Part shown: positions 19,051 through 26,030 of the stretch, piece by piece
How the letters are laid out: every line of letters begins with the position of its first letter
How positions within the stretch are numbered: the first letter of the stretch is position 1
Source of the DNA: Halapricum hydrolyticum
Lineage (GTDB): Archaea; Halobacteriota; Halobacteria; Halobacteriales; Haloarculaceae
DNA length: 64,000 nt
Direction of reading: 5' to 3'
NCBI GenBank assembly: GCA_025517565.1
Contig: JAOPKD010000001.1
Span: forward strand, 124,001 to 188,000
Translations under genes and position numbers: made by a program
The notes under the pieces: model-generated
What the model was told of the DNA's origin: nothing
The model's input: only the letters and a program-made list of their open reading frames with translations
Database searches by the model: none

Positions 19051-19261
19051 CCCGACCACCGTCCTGGAAGACGTCGAGCTTCGAGCGCGCTCGCATCAGC
19101 AGATTCGAGACGGTCCCCCAGGATCGATCCGTCTGGCGGGCGTACTCGCGGCCGCTCATCCCCTGCTCGTAGACGGCTTCATAGGCGTCGCGCTCGGCGG
19201 GCGAGAGCTTCGAAAGGTCGGGTTCGTGGTCGGCGAGAGTAGTCTGTTTGGCGGCGCTCAT
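19043..19261 (-). CDS. Sigma-region-4-like HTH protein
   Basis: A 72-residue protein with LSPAERDAYEAVYEQGMSGR followed by YARQTDRSWGTVSNLLMRAR, the pattern of sigma-70 region-4-like helix-turn-helix domains used by haloarchaeal viruses and phage-like elements. A clearly related domain ends the SWIM protein at the other end of the provirus (36848-37402). It probably binds DNA; targets are unknown. Its start overlaps the zinc-ribbon gene by 4 bases (ATGA). Confidence 0.75.
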   Translation of the reverse strand: MSAAKQTTLADHEPDLSKLSPAERDAYEAVYEQGMSGREYARQTDRSWGTVSNLLMRARSKLDVFQDGGRDG

Positions 19262-19395
19262 CCGCCGATCCCTCCCGTGGCGGTCTTGAGATCGATCGCG
19301 GCGGTGTGACCGCAGGGCGCGAAGGTGTGTTCGGTCGGGCCGGTCGTCGTGATCGCGGCGACCTCCTGGCCGCAGGTGGGACAGCGCTCAGTCAT
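19258..19395 (-). CDS. 45-residue zinc-ribbon-like protein
   Basis: A small gene fitting exactly between two overlapping junctions, 8 bases into the gene before it and 4 into the gene after it. The protein begins MTERCPTCGQEVAAI and has FAPCGHTAAIDL in the second half, giving CxxC plus CxH zinc ligands. An AGGAGG ribosome-binding site lies 9 bases before its ATG, inside the end of the preceding gene. The function is unknown; the overlaps and ligands make it a real gene despite its size. Confidence 0.75.
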   Translation of the reverse strand: MTERCPTCGQEVAAITTTGPTEHTFAPCGHTAAIDLKTATGGIGG

Positions 19396-19693
19396 CGGCG
19401 ATCGCCTCCTGGCGCTCAAGTTCGATTTTGCGACGACGCAGCCGCTCGCGCTCGTGATGAATCCGGACCTCAGCGTGTAGATCCTCGTGCGTCGCCATTC
19501 CGAGCATCTGGTCGATAAATCCGAGTTTCACCGCGAGGTCATCGTCGACGAATCGGTGTTGTCGGATCTCGCGAAGTTCCGAGTGAGCGTCTCCGATCCG
19601 TTCGCGCAGTTCTCTCGCCTCTGCCTTCTCCTCGCGAAGTTCGTCGAGTCGAGCCTCGATCTCGTCGAGCGTCATGTCGTCGACGTCAGTCAT
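19388..19693 (-). CDS. Coiled-coil protein of unknown function (integrase operon)
   Basis: A 101-residue, highly charged, almost wholly helical protein (MTLDEIEARLDELREEKAEA and RIHHERERLRRRKIELERQE) likely to form a coiled coil. It ends QEAIADD, and the last 25 bases of the gene are identical to those of the gene upstream (19686-19710). Role unknown; an oligomerising partner of the small DNA-binding proteins in this operon is possible. Confidence 0.7.
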   Translation of the reverse strand: MTDVDDMTLDEIEARLDELREEKAEARELRERIGDAHSELREIRQHRFVDDDLAVKLGFIDQMLGMATHEDLHAEVRIHHERERLRRRKIELERQEAIADD

Positions 19694-20201
19694 CGGCGAT
19701 CGCCTCCTGGTCGACGTCGTCGGCCTCGACGGTCGGCTGGGCGATCCGGTGGGCTTCTTCGAGCGCGTCGGCGTCGACGAGCCGCTGCTCTCGGTACGTC
19801 TGTGGCTCTCCGTCAGGGTGGAAGGTCTCGGTTTCGACGTATTCGATCTTCTCGACGGCGTGGGGCGGGATCTTCACCTTCGAGGTGTCCCAGCGCTTCG
19901 CGCGCACCCAGCCGTTCGGCAGGGTCGAGACGTCAGCCGCAAAAAGGGTCTCGTCCCTGCTGAAGATCACGGCGGGCGTCCAGTTGACCGAAAATTCTCG
20001 CGGGTCGATCACGTCGCGACCGCCGTCAGTCATGACGCGCTGGTTGTCGTCGGCAGTACTATTATCCGGCGCGACTCCCCGGCTGGCTTCCCGGCTAGCC
20101 TGCCAGTCGCCCCTGTCCTTATCAGAGACGGGAGTCTTTTGCCGATCCGATACGATACTCTCAGTACGGGCCTTACGGCCCGTGCGTGTGGTTTCGGACA
20201 T
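19686..20201 (-). CDS. First gene of the integrase operon, unknown function
   Basis: A 171-residue acidic protein with a disordered N-terminal 55 residues and a beta-rich centre (FSVNWTPAVIFSRDETLFAA, then PNGWVRAKRWDTSKVKIPPH). An internal ATG at 20033 (MTDGGRDVIDPREF) is an alternative start that removes the disordered part. It ends QEAIADD and overlaps the next gene by 8 bases. It opens the leftward operon facing the PhiH1-type regulator, so it is expressed from the divergent control region. No family recognised. Confidence 0.65.
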   Translation of the reverse strand: MSETTRTGRKARTESIVSDRQKTPVSDKDRGDWQASREASRGVAPDNSTADDNQRVMTDGGRDVIDPREFSVNWTPAVIFSRDETLFAADVSTLPNGWVRAKRWDTSKVKIPPHAVEKIEYVETETFHPDGEPQTYREQRLVDADALEEAHRIAQPTVEADDVDQEAIADD

Positions 20202-20408
20202 GGTTGCTCCGACGGAACCACCTTTTCGGGCCGGCGCTAGGACGCTGGCCCGACTTCAACAACCGACGAGAGTCATCTGCGAGCGAGTCGGTGGCTCCGC
20301 ATGTCGTCCATGCACCGGACATGTTATAGATGTTATGGTCACCTAAGGAAATACCCTATCTCCACATGAATGCTATATTGCTGGCATTAACGTGCGGAGA
20401 GCGCATTG
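20202..20408. promoter_or_regulatory. Divergent control region between integrase operon and PhiH1-type regulators
   Basis: An imperfect 10-bp inverted repeat (20227-20236 with 20243-20252, one mismatch, 6-base loop) lies 26 bases before the integrase-operon start. A direct repeat ATGTTAT occurs at 20321-20327 and 20330-20336, and AT-rich TATA-like stretches (CTATATT near 20373) precede the rightward regulators. This is the place for a lysogeny switch: integrase operon one way, repressors the other. The binding proteins are not shown. Confidence 0.5.
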
Positions 20409-20735
20409 ATGATGGTAATGAGAAGGTCCGGCGCGTGGATGACGATCTGGGATGACCGAATCTTAGAGGTGGCCAGGGACCGGGATTCAGTGTCGCCGAA
20501 AGAACTCGAAGAAACAGGCTACTTCAGAATCTCCCGGCAGCAAATTTCTCGCCGGCTAAGCAAACTGAAAGATCACGGCCTCCTTCAACACCTCGGGAAC
20601 GGGGTCTATATCATTACTGAGCGGGGCGAACGGTATCTCGCTGGAGAAATCAGTACTTATGAAGACGAACCCGACGAAATCCGAGACACTTCGGAGTCTC
20701 CAAACGGAGTGGGCGAGCCTGGAAACGCGGGGTGA
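20409..20735 (+). CDS. PhiH1-repressor-like winged-helix regulator, first copy
   Basis: A 108-residue winged-helix protein. WMTIWDDRILEVARD, SRQQISRRLSKLKDHGLLQH and the wing GVYIITERGERYLAG match the haloarchaeal PhiH1 repressor-like family. Several starts are possible (ATG at 20409, 20418 or 20439). It faces the integrase operon across a repeat-containing intergenic region and is followed 4 bases later by a second member of the family, so it is the best candidate for the provirus immunity repressor. Confidence 0.8.
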   Translation: MMVMRRSGAWMTIWDDRILEVARDRDSVSPKELEETGYFRISRQQISRRLSKLKDHGLLQHLGNGVYIITERGERYLAGEISTYEDEPDEIRDTSESPNGVGEPGNAG

Positions 20736-20739
20736 TCGA

Positions 20740-21036
20740 ATGGATCGCCAAAGTGCTCACTGGATGAAGCGGGAAGACGAGCGTATCCTGGAGTTTCTGG
20801 AAGAAGAAGGACTCTCGACAGCGTCACTCATCTCTCGCGAGGTTTTCGAGAGCGTGTCGATGGGCCACGTTCGCGAGCGGTTGCATATGCTCGCTGGTGC
20901 GGAGCTCGTAGGTTCGCTGACCACTGACCGGACTCACTGGGAGCTCACCCAAGCGGGACAGCGGTATCTTGACGGCGATCTCGACGCGGAGAATCAGCCC
21001 CGCCCTCGACTGGGTCGGGTGCTGCGGAACGACTGA
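20740..21036 (+). CDS. PhiH1-repressor-like winged-helix regulator, second copy
   Basis: A 98-residue protein (MDRQSAHWMKREDERILEFL, then SMGHVRERLHMLAGAELVGS and HWELTQAGQRYLDGDLDAE) of the same family as the gene before it. The start at 20740, 4 bases after the previous stop, is better than the in-frame upstream extension. The last 28 bases of similarity, starting at 20974, recur at 21271-21298 as part of a leftover gene end, so this gene has exchanged or duplicated its 3' end. Confidence 0.8.
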   Translation: MDRQSAHWMKREDERILEFLEEEGLSTASLISREVFESVSMGHVRERLHMLAGAELVGSLTTDRTHWELTQAGQRYLDGDLDAENQPRPRLGRVLRND

Positions 21037-21225
21037 CTACTCGTCGTCTGAAATGCCGACCAAAATCAATACAAATAGGATTTGGACGGCAGCTAGGACC
21101 GAGACAACTTGCGGGTCCAAGGTTTGAAGCATTTCAGCATTAGCGCCAATTGAGTAGATGGCCAGATACCAGCTCGGGAATGATACAGCCAATACAATCG
21201 CGGCATCTCGGTAGAAGCTACTCAT
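21037..21225 (-). CDS. Two-TM small membrane protein
   Basis: A 62-residue protein with two hydrophobic segments (DAAIVLAVSFPSWYLAIYSI and VVSVLAAVQILFVLILVG) and an acidic C-terminus. It abuts the stop codon of the second regulator gene tail-to-tail and lies between two copies of that gene's 3' sequence, so it seems to have been inserted with a partial duplication. Size and shape fit a superinfection-exclusion or holin-like protein, but no family is recognised. Confidence 0.55.
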   Translation of the reverse strand: MSSFYRDAAIVLAVSFPSWYLAIYSIGANAEMLQTLDPQVVSVLAAVQILFVLILVGISDDE

Positions 21226-21270
21226 GGGTAAGCGTCTCTATTGCCACTCCAAAATTTCTATCGGAGAGGC

Positions 21271-21372
21271 GGCGATCTCGACGCGGAGAATCAGCCCCAG
21301 CCGAGACTTAATCGTGCTCTTCGAAACGATCAGCGTCAGTTGGAAGACAGCGTACAAGCGGACACCGTTTGA
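21271..21372 (+). pseudogene. 3' fragment of a PhiH1-type regulator gene
   Basis: The frame reads GDLDAENQPQPRLNRALRND, then continues to a TGA at 21370-21372. The first 28 bases are identical to the end region of the regulator gene at 20974-21001, and the protein similarity continues to the normal C-terminus (LRND). There is no start codon or wing domain, so it is a remnant left by duplication or by exchange of the regulator gene. Confidence 0.65.
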
Positions 21373-21476
21373 GGCACCTGATGATATCGCAGATTAGCTC
21401 AGATACTAAGTCGGGGCAAAAACACTCTCATACAAGTATATATGTATCCAGTATCCATTATGAGGTAGACACTGGA

Positions 21477-22238
21477 ATGCGGAACGAGGAGATCCTCACG
21501 CTCTCGCTGCTATATACGCGCAACCGAGAAGCAGTTGAGGGTGCAACTCGCTTCCAGAAGCTCGTATTTCTCGCGCAGAAGGAGGGGAAATTTGCTGACG
21601 TATTTGAGTTTGAACCGTATAAATACGGCCCATATTCAAGTGGACTGGACGCGACAGTACGCGGATTAGAAGCTCGGGGACTCGTGAAAACCGAGACTGA
21701 GAGGAACACGTATGGGAAAGAGCGTACGATCTATAGGCTCACGACGGATGGGATTGCAAGAATCCGTGAAGAAATTAGGGAAAAGGATCTCGATGAAGTG
21801 CTTGACGCGGCAGAAGGAATCAAAGCCGATTACAACGACTGGGGGACTGAACGGTTATTAAAGTACGTTTATAACAAATACGAGGAGTACACAACCGCCA
21901 CTGAACTTGATCTTGACCGTCTCTTCGATCCCGATGCGTCGATTTTCGAAGAAACAGTGGCTCGCAGCTCTGACTCAAGTAATTTCCGGCCGTACATCGA
22001 AGAATACGAAGTTTCGCGGAACACGGATGGTACGTGGACTGCACGCGATCCTGTTCAGGAATTCACTGCACTTGGTGAAAGTCAGAAAGATGCGATCAAC
22101 AAACTTGGAGAGGTAATCGCCACAGCCCACGGCGATGCCGGTGAGTCTGTCACAGATAAGAGTCTTAAGGAGTGGGGGATTGATCCTGATGAGGTAAATG
22201 AGACTAATTCTGGAACGTTGCCTGATTTTATGACCTGA
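21477..22238 (+). CDS. HicB-type antitoxin fused to a SocA/Panacea-like N-terminal domain
   Basis: A 253-residue two-domain protein. Residues 1-135 (ATRFQKLVFLAQKEGKF, EPYKYGPYSSGLDATVRGLE) have the shape of the SocA/DUF4065 (Panacea) antitoxin domain. Residues about 170-235 (YEVSRNTDGTWTARDPVQEF, ALGESQKDAINKLGEVI) match HicB, the partially degraded RNase-H-like antitoxin fold. The gene lies 4 bases before a HicA gene. I start at 21477, about 30 bases after a clear TATA (GTATATATG, 21436-21444); a longer frame begins at 21369. Low GC compared with the core genome. It presumably neutralises the HicA toxin and regulates its own promoter. Confidence 0.7.
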   Translation: MRNEEILTLSLLYTRNREAVEGATRFQKLVFLAQKEGKFADVFEFEPYKYGPYSSGLDATVRGLEARGLVKTETERNTYGKERTIYRLTTDGIARIREEIREKDLDEVLDAAEGIKADYNDWGTERLLKYVYNKYEEYTTATELDLDRLFDPDASIFEETVARSSDSSNFRPYIEEYEVSRNTDGTWTARDPVQEFTALGESQKDAINKLGEVIATAHGDAGESVTDKSLKEWGIDPDEVNETNSGTLPDFMT

Positions 22239-22241
22239 CTG

Positions 22242-22514
22242 GTGAGAGACGAGATGGTGTCGTATGATTACTCGGGGCGGGATGTGGTTAAAGCGATGGT
22301 CAATTCCAGTGTGAGCTGGGTTCCGGAGAGGCAAACCGGAAGTCATATGATTTTGAAGTGGGAGCCACCAGATGACCATCGGGAGTCGGAGCCGCGTACA
22401 GTTAGTATCCCAAATCATAACTCAATACCCCGAGGAACACTTAAGGGAATTAGCGAGGACGCCGGTGCGGACGACCTCGATAAGTTTTGTATGTGGATAG
22501 AATCCAATCTCTAA
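22242..22514 (+). CDS. hicA: HicA-type mRNA interferase toxin
   Basis: A 90-residue HicA-like protein. SGRDVVKAMV is the first helix, QTGSHMILKW holds the catalytic GSH histidine, and VSIPNHNSIPRGTLKGIS, followed by EDAG, is the usual VPxHxxIxxGTLrkIlkdaG block. HicA toxins cleave mRNA and are neutralised by HicB. The start may be the GTG at 22242 or the ATG at 22254. It is the second gene of the pair with the fused antitoxin, so here antitoxin precedes toxin, the reverse of the usual hicA-hicB order. Confidence 0.82.
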   Translation: MRDEMVSYDYSGRDVVKAMVNSSVSWVPERQTGSHMILKWEPPDDHRESEPRTVSIPNHNSIPRGTLKGISEDAGADDLDKFCMWIESNL

Positions 22515-22601
22515 ATCCAGTTTGTCGACTCAAGAGTGCTTGCCATCATAGCGGTTGAAACTACGAGCGCTCCTAGCCAAAGGTTGTCAAATGACTAACT
22601 C

Positions 22602-23258
22602 TTATAGTCCGTAAAGTTCAGCCCGTTCAACAGCGCGATTGATAGTCGCAGTACCACAGTCGAGACGGCGAGCGGCTTCGCGGGTTCCGATCTCATCTTT
22701 GATCTTCAATTCGAGAACGCTGACCACATCATGGTAGTTGTCGGCCTCGATCAGCTCCCCATTGTCTTTCTCAAATCCGAGGGGGGCAGGCCCATGATGG
22801 TAATCGTCCCGCTGCTGCCGGGCAGCGATCCCATCTTTCGTGCGCTGTTGGGCCATATTCGCTTCGAGCTCAGCGAATACTCCGAGCAACTGAAACAAAG
22901 CAGTCTGGTACGGATCACTTTCTCCTGGTCGGAGGGTCAGACCTTCATTGAGGATGTGGAGCTCGACGCCGTAGTCTTCAAGACGGGAAGCCGTGCGCTC
23001 CAAGTCGGAAATGGATCGGCAGATGCGTGAGATACTGAGTACTACGACGGCGTCGAGATGGCCGGCTTCGGCGTCGGCCATCATTTCCTGATAGCCCGAG
23101 CGTTCAACGTTTGTGCCTGTGCTCTTGTCCTGATATCGGTGAACGTTAGCGAGGTCTGCGCCGATCGTCGACTGTGCGTACTCCGCAGTCTGTGTCACTT
23201 GTCGTTCGAGGCTTTGATCTTCGGTACTGACTCGACAATAGCAGGCCACAGTTGACAT
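22602..23258 (-). CDS. Serine recombinase of resolvase/invertase type
   Basis: A 218-residue small serine recombinase. It opens MSTVACYCRVSTEDQSLERQ with the nucleophile Ser in YCRVST, and has the conserved VVVLSISRICRSISDLE region, the long E helix ending QRTKDGIAARQQ, and a C-terminal HTH (GTREAARRLDCGTATINRAV). A TATA box (TTTATATA on the minus strand, 23280-23287) lies about 25 bases before the start. In the same element as a tyrosine integrase, it may resolve multimers or invert a segment; the inverted spike-like gene at 30.3-30.7 kb is one possible target. Confidence 0.88.
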   Translation of the reverse strand: MSTVACYCRVSTEDQSLERQVTQTAEYAQSTIGADLANVHRYQDKSTGTNVERSGYQEMMADAEAGHLDAVVVLSISRICRSISDLERTASRLEDYGVELHILNEGLTLRPGESDPYQTALFQLLGVFAELEANMAQQRTKDGIAARQQRDDYHHGPAPLGFEKDNGELIEADNYHDVVSVLELKIKDEIGTREAARRLDCGTATINRAVERAELYGL

Positions 23259-23345
23259 AGATATGGGACGGTAGGGGCAGTATATAAATGTCCGAAATTA
23301 TGGGACGTGTATCGGGAACGGTGGTTTGTGGGACGGTTGCCCCCA
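23259..23345. promoter_or_regulatory. Recombinase promoter with three GGGACG repeats
   Basis: The motif T(A/G)TGGGACG or close to it occurs near 23264, 23303 and 23328, around the TATA box at 23280-23287 of the leftward serine recombinase gene. Three similar boxes in 70 bases suggest an operator or a recombination (res-like) site for that recombinase. The spacing is roughly 39 and 25 bases. Confidence 0.4.
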
Positions 23346-23381
23346 AGTTTGTAGGAGTTTCCGATAATAGTGCAGAACGGA

Positions 23382-23519
23382 ATGACAATCCACGCATCAG
23401 AGAATGACGGGGCGATTACACTAACTATAGACGGACGGCACCGATCTCTGAAATTGGAGGACGCTAAGGATCTTCTGGAGGATTTGGAAGAAGCTATTCA
23501 GACTGCAGAAGAAGATTAG
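23382..23519 (+). CDS. 45-residue protein, unknown function
   Basis: A small frame beginning MTIHASENDGAITLTIDGRH and ending in an acidic helix (EDAKDLLEDLEEAIQTAEED). A beta hairpin followed by a helix is a sensible small fold, and the acidic composition is haloarchaeal. It lies divergent from the recombinase gene across the repeat-containing promoter region. It is too short for confidence by itself. The following 225 bases (23520-23744) hold only the TATA box of the next gene. Confidence 0.5.
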   Translation: MTIHASENDGAITLTIDGRHRSLKLEDAKDLLEDLEEAIQTAEED

Positions 23520-23744
23520 AACTGACCCTGGCCGAAACTGGGTCGAGAACCAGACACTGTTTCCAATCTTAGTTTCACGAACTCCTATAAGAACCGGCTG
23601 ATAGGTCGTAAGATATGCAGGGAACAATCCGAATTAGCACGTATGGTTATTGAGCAGATCGCGTAAGAAGGTTTTACCCAGAACAATTAACGGACATGTC
23701 TGATTGGGGCGGGTTATAAATCCTATCGGGACTTTTTTCGGGAT

Positions 23745-24305
23745 ATGGTCAATGATAATACTTTCTCTGTTCTTCTTCAGGTGGTGGCGTTGTTTCTCCC
23801 AGCTTGGGCGATTATGGTGCAAATTTTTGCCCGACTGATGGAGGACTCAGATATTGATGAGAATCCCAGCCTGATTCCATTCTTTGGGGTTGGGCTCGCC
23901 TTAACCATCGTTTCAATCTGGCTGTTCGGACGTGCGGTCATCGGTGCCGCCCTTTCTCACATGATACAGCAGGCCGAAGCCAATGAGGCCAACCAACTCC
24001 TCTTTGAGGGATTACTTGACGCTATTCAAGGTGAGCTTGCATTCACTTTCCTTGGTCTAGTTGTGCTCATTATCGCGGGGATTCGGTACTTCAAACAGTG
24101 GAACGGGGCCCACGTTCTAGGAGTCGTCCTCTTCAGCATCTTCGCCATGAAGCTTGGAATAGAGTATGGTTCGATCGTCACCGTCGCTGCGATTCTTTTC
24201 ATCCTCATCATTGCCGATCTCCTGTTCTGCTGGACATTCTGGCCCGGCCTCCGGGAACAACTTAGGAAGCGTGAACCGTTTCTTGATCGGCTGATGAAGG
24301 GCTGA
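23745..24305 (+). CDS. Four-TM membrane protein of the accessory block
   Basis: A 186-residue membrane protein with hydrophobic segments near residues 8-28, 42-66, 98-113 and 120-165 (the last long enough for two), ending in a basic cytoplasmic tail (REQLRKREPFLDRLMKG). A TATA box (TTATAAAT, 23714-23721) lies 24-31 bases ahead of the ATG, so the transcript is probably leaderless. No family recognised. It sits in a low-GC block with toxin-antitoxin genes, so a host-protection or exclusion role is possible but unproven. Confidence 0.65.
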   Translation: MVNDNTFSVLLQVVALFLPAWAIMVQIFARLMEDSDIDENPSLIPFFGVGLALTIVSIWLFGRAVIGAALSHMIQQAEANEANQLLFEGLLDAIQGELAFTFLGLVVLIIAGIRYFKQWNGAHVLGVVLFSIFAMKLGIEYGSIVTVAAILFILIIADLLFCWTFWPGLREQLRKREPFLDRLMKG

Positions 24306-24473
24306 ATCATAGAAGACAAGAAACTACTCACATGGGTTATGCTAAATCAAATGCAATGTTGCCAGCGTCTCGGTTATTAGGTGATTTTGGTATATGAAAC
24401 AGGTAGCTGTCCCCAATAAAGATACTCACCCGACTAACATTTATACTACGCGGAAAACAACAACCTGTAAACA

Positions 24474-24572
24474 ATGCCACTTTGCCCAGCCTGCAAAGAA
24501 GACACAACTCTCACAACAGCAAAGAAATCGAAAAAAGGCCTGATCTGCGACGAATGTGGCCAAGAATTCTAA
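24474..24572 (+). CDS. Zinc-ribbon micropeptide 1 of 3 (32 residues)
   Basis: The protein starts MPLCPACKEDTTLTT and ends LICDECGQEF, so it is a single two-CxxC zinc ribbon and nothing else. Its own TATA (TTTATACT, 24440-24447) lies 26-34 bases upstream, which indicates a leaderless message. Two further copies follow with 8-base gaps, sharing MPLC, CxxC spacing and a CDECG.xF end, although the middle of each is different. The conserved ends and free middle indicate selection on the protein. Confidence 0.78.
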   Translation: MPLCPACKEDTTLTTAKKSKKGLICDECGQEF

Positions 24573-24580
24573 AATAAATC

Positions 24581-24682
24581 ATGCCCCTCTGTCCAGACTG
24601 CAAAGGCGAAGCATTGACAGTGAGTACCGAATTTGACAAAGATAAACCTCGTACGTGCGACGAGTGTGGGAGAACCTTCTAA
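24581..24682 (+). CDS. Zinc-ribbon micropeptide 2 of 3 (33 residues)
   Basis: The protein starts MPLCPDCKGEALTVS and ends RTCDECGRTF. It has the same two CxxC knuckles as the flanking copies. It begins 8 bases after the stop of copy 1 and ends 8 bases before copy 3, so the three are one transcription unit. The variable central loop (about 16 residues) distinguishes it from its neighbours. Confidence 0.78.
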   Translation: MPLCPDCKGEALTVSTEFDKDKPRTCDECGRTF

Positions 24683-24690
24683 ATCTTGTT

Positions 24691-24789
24691 ATGCCTCTCT
24701 GTTCCGAATGCAAAGACGATACCGATATCCGGACCGTCGCTAATAGCGAAGAACCTCGGATCTGCGATGAATGTGGTAAAGAGTTCTAA
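24691..24789 (+). CDS. Zinc-ribbon micropeptide 3 of 3 (32 residues)
   Basis: The protein starts MPLCSECKDDTDIRT and ends RICDECGKEF. Its stop TAA overlaps the ATG of the membrane protein gene that follows (TAATG), so this peptide and the membrane protein are translationally coupled. This links the zinc-ribbon series functionally to the membrane protein. Confidence 0.78.
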   Translation: MPLCSECKDDTDIRTVANSEEPRICDECGKEF

Positions 24790-25325
24790 TGACAAAGGAC
24801 GAGGAGGATCTCAGTGAAGAACTAAGAAAAAGAAATGGTGGCGATAACCCTTCTCAAATCGCTTTAGAGGAAGCACGGCTTCGGTTCCAAGAGGAATCCG
24901 AACGTCGAAACTCGGTCGAATCCAAGATGGGAACGATCCTGACTGTGGACGCGATCATCGTCTCCGTAGTCGGCCTTTTCGAGAACCTCACTTTCCTACT
25001 CATTGGAGCGATGGCGGTCGCTCTCATTTCGGTCATAATCGGTATTCATGGGTTAAGAGTACGGGACTATCATACACCAGGGAAAGACATTGACGACTAC
25101 CTCCAATACATCGATGACACCCCTCAACCAATCCGACGAAAATTGATGATTGCGTATATGACCTCAATCTCCGGCAACGAACACACCGATGACCCAGAGA
25201 AATTCTTCAAAGGAAACCGGACAAAGAACGACGAAAAATATCGAAACCTACGTCTCTGTCAGTACCTTACTCTCGCATCTCTTGGACTGATACTACTTCA
25301 CTCCGCTCTAACACTTTTCTGTTAA
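24789..25325 (+). CDS. Three-TM membrane protein coupled to the zinc-ribbon peptides
   Basis: A 178-residue protein. A charged N-terminal helix (IALEEARLRFQEESERRNSV) precedes two adjacent TM segments (MGTILTVDAIIVSVVGLF and FLLIGAMAVALISVIIGIHG). A soluble stretch of about 85 residues and one C-terminal TM segment (YLTLASLGLILLHSALTLF) follow. Helix, 2 TM, soluble, 1 TM is the layout of SLATT/Pycsar-type membrane effectors that depolarise the cell in antiphage systems, but sequence similarity cannot be judged by eye. Its start overlaps the third zinc-ribbon gene, so one transcript makes both. Confidence 0.7.
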   Translation: MTKDEEDLSEELRKRNGGDNPSQIALEEARLRFQEESERRNSVESKMGTILTVDAIIVSVVGLFENLTFLLIGAMAVALISVIIGIHGLRVRDYHTPGKDIDDYLQYIDDTPQPIRRKLMIAYMTSISGNEHTDDPEKFFKGNRTKNDEKYRNLRLCQYLTLASLGLILLHSALTLFC

Positions 25326-25475
25326 ATATTTGTCGAAATGCTGTTCTCGGCTGCAGACCAGCAATCCGTTATTTGAGAAATACGTAGTCTGTCTCTACAG
25401 ATCAGGAGATCGCCCGAGTCTGGGAGTAGAACTGGGCGACCCAGCTGATTTATAGTTGCATTATGATGTCAAAAT

Positions 25476-25976
25476 ATGGATGAAGAACACTGGGCACAAG
25501 TACTTGATGAGGTATATACACTAGGCGGAAGTGCTGAATATCCGAGCGAGGAAACAGAGGGAGAATTGGACTCAGATATTGACTTATCTCAAAGACTAGA
25601 TTTGGATGTCGATGCGGTCCAAGACGCGGTAGAGACGCTTTGTGAGCGCCGCTTGGCGACAGAAAACACTCTGGGTTTAGGTGATAACGAAACCCACAGA
25701 TACAGTGTTACACTGAAATCCGACGGATTCCAATTGGGTCACGACAGAGATCAAGCGCAGCGAGATCGCGCCAGTAATCGGGCTGTTACTCTCCTCACAT
25801 TTGTCCTCGCCATAGTTGGAATGTCACAGGCTACCGCGCTCACTGCGCAAGTGTCCGGTACCGTAACAGGATTAATGGCCCTTATAGTCTGGGTGGGGGC
25901 ATTATTAATACTATTTTTCACTTACTTGGGCCTCCTCAAAGCTGGTAATCTGGACTTCAGGGACTTGGAGAAGTGA
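25476..25976 (+). CDS. Winged-helix-like protein with two C-terminal TM segments
   Basis: A 166-residue protein. Residues 1-80 look like a small helical/winged-helix domain (LDVDAVQDAVETLCERRLAT, then HRYSVTLKSDGFQLG), followed by two TM segments (TLLTFVLAIVGMSQATALTA and LMALIVWVGALLILFFTYLG). A TATA (TTTATAG, 25449-25455) lies 21-27 bases upstream. A membrane-tethered DNA-binding or oligomerising domain would suit a sensor. It follows the zinc-ribbon/membrane cassette in the low-GC block but has its own promoter. Confidence 0.6.
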   Translation: MDEEHWAQVLDEVYTLGGSAEYPSEETEGELDSDIDLSQRLDLDVDAVQDAVETLCERRLATENTLGLGDNETHRYSVTLKSDGFQLGHDRDQAQRDRASNRAVTLLTFVLAIVGMSQATALTAQVSGTVTGLMALIVWVGALLILFFTYLGLLKAGNLDFRDLEK

Positions 25977-26030
25977 TCAAGGGCGATTTCTCTACCACGT
26001 TTGTGGCTGGGAACAGAACCGAACCAGAAC

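Noticed and set aside
23421..23822. Two small minus-strand frames (68 and 62 codons) near 23.4-23.8 kb
   Set aside because: They run over the promoter and start of the rightward four-TM gene, lack ribosome-binding or TATA signals, and have non-acidic, atypical composition.
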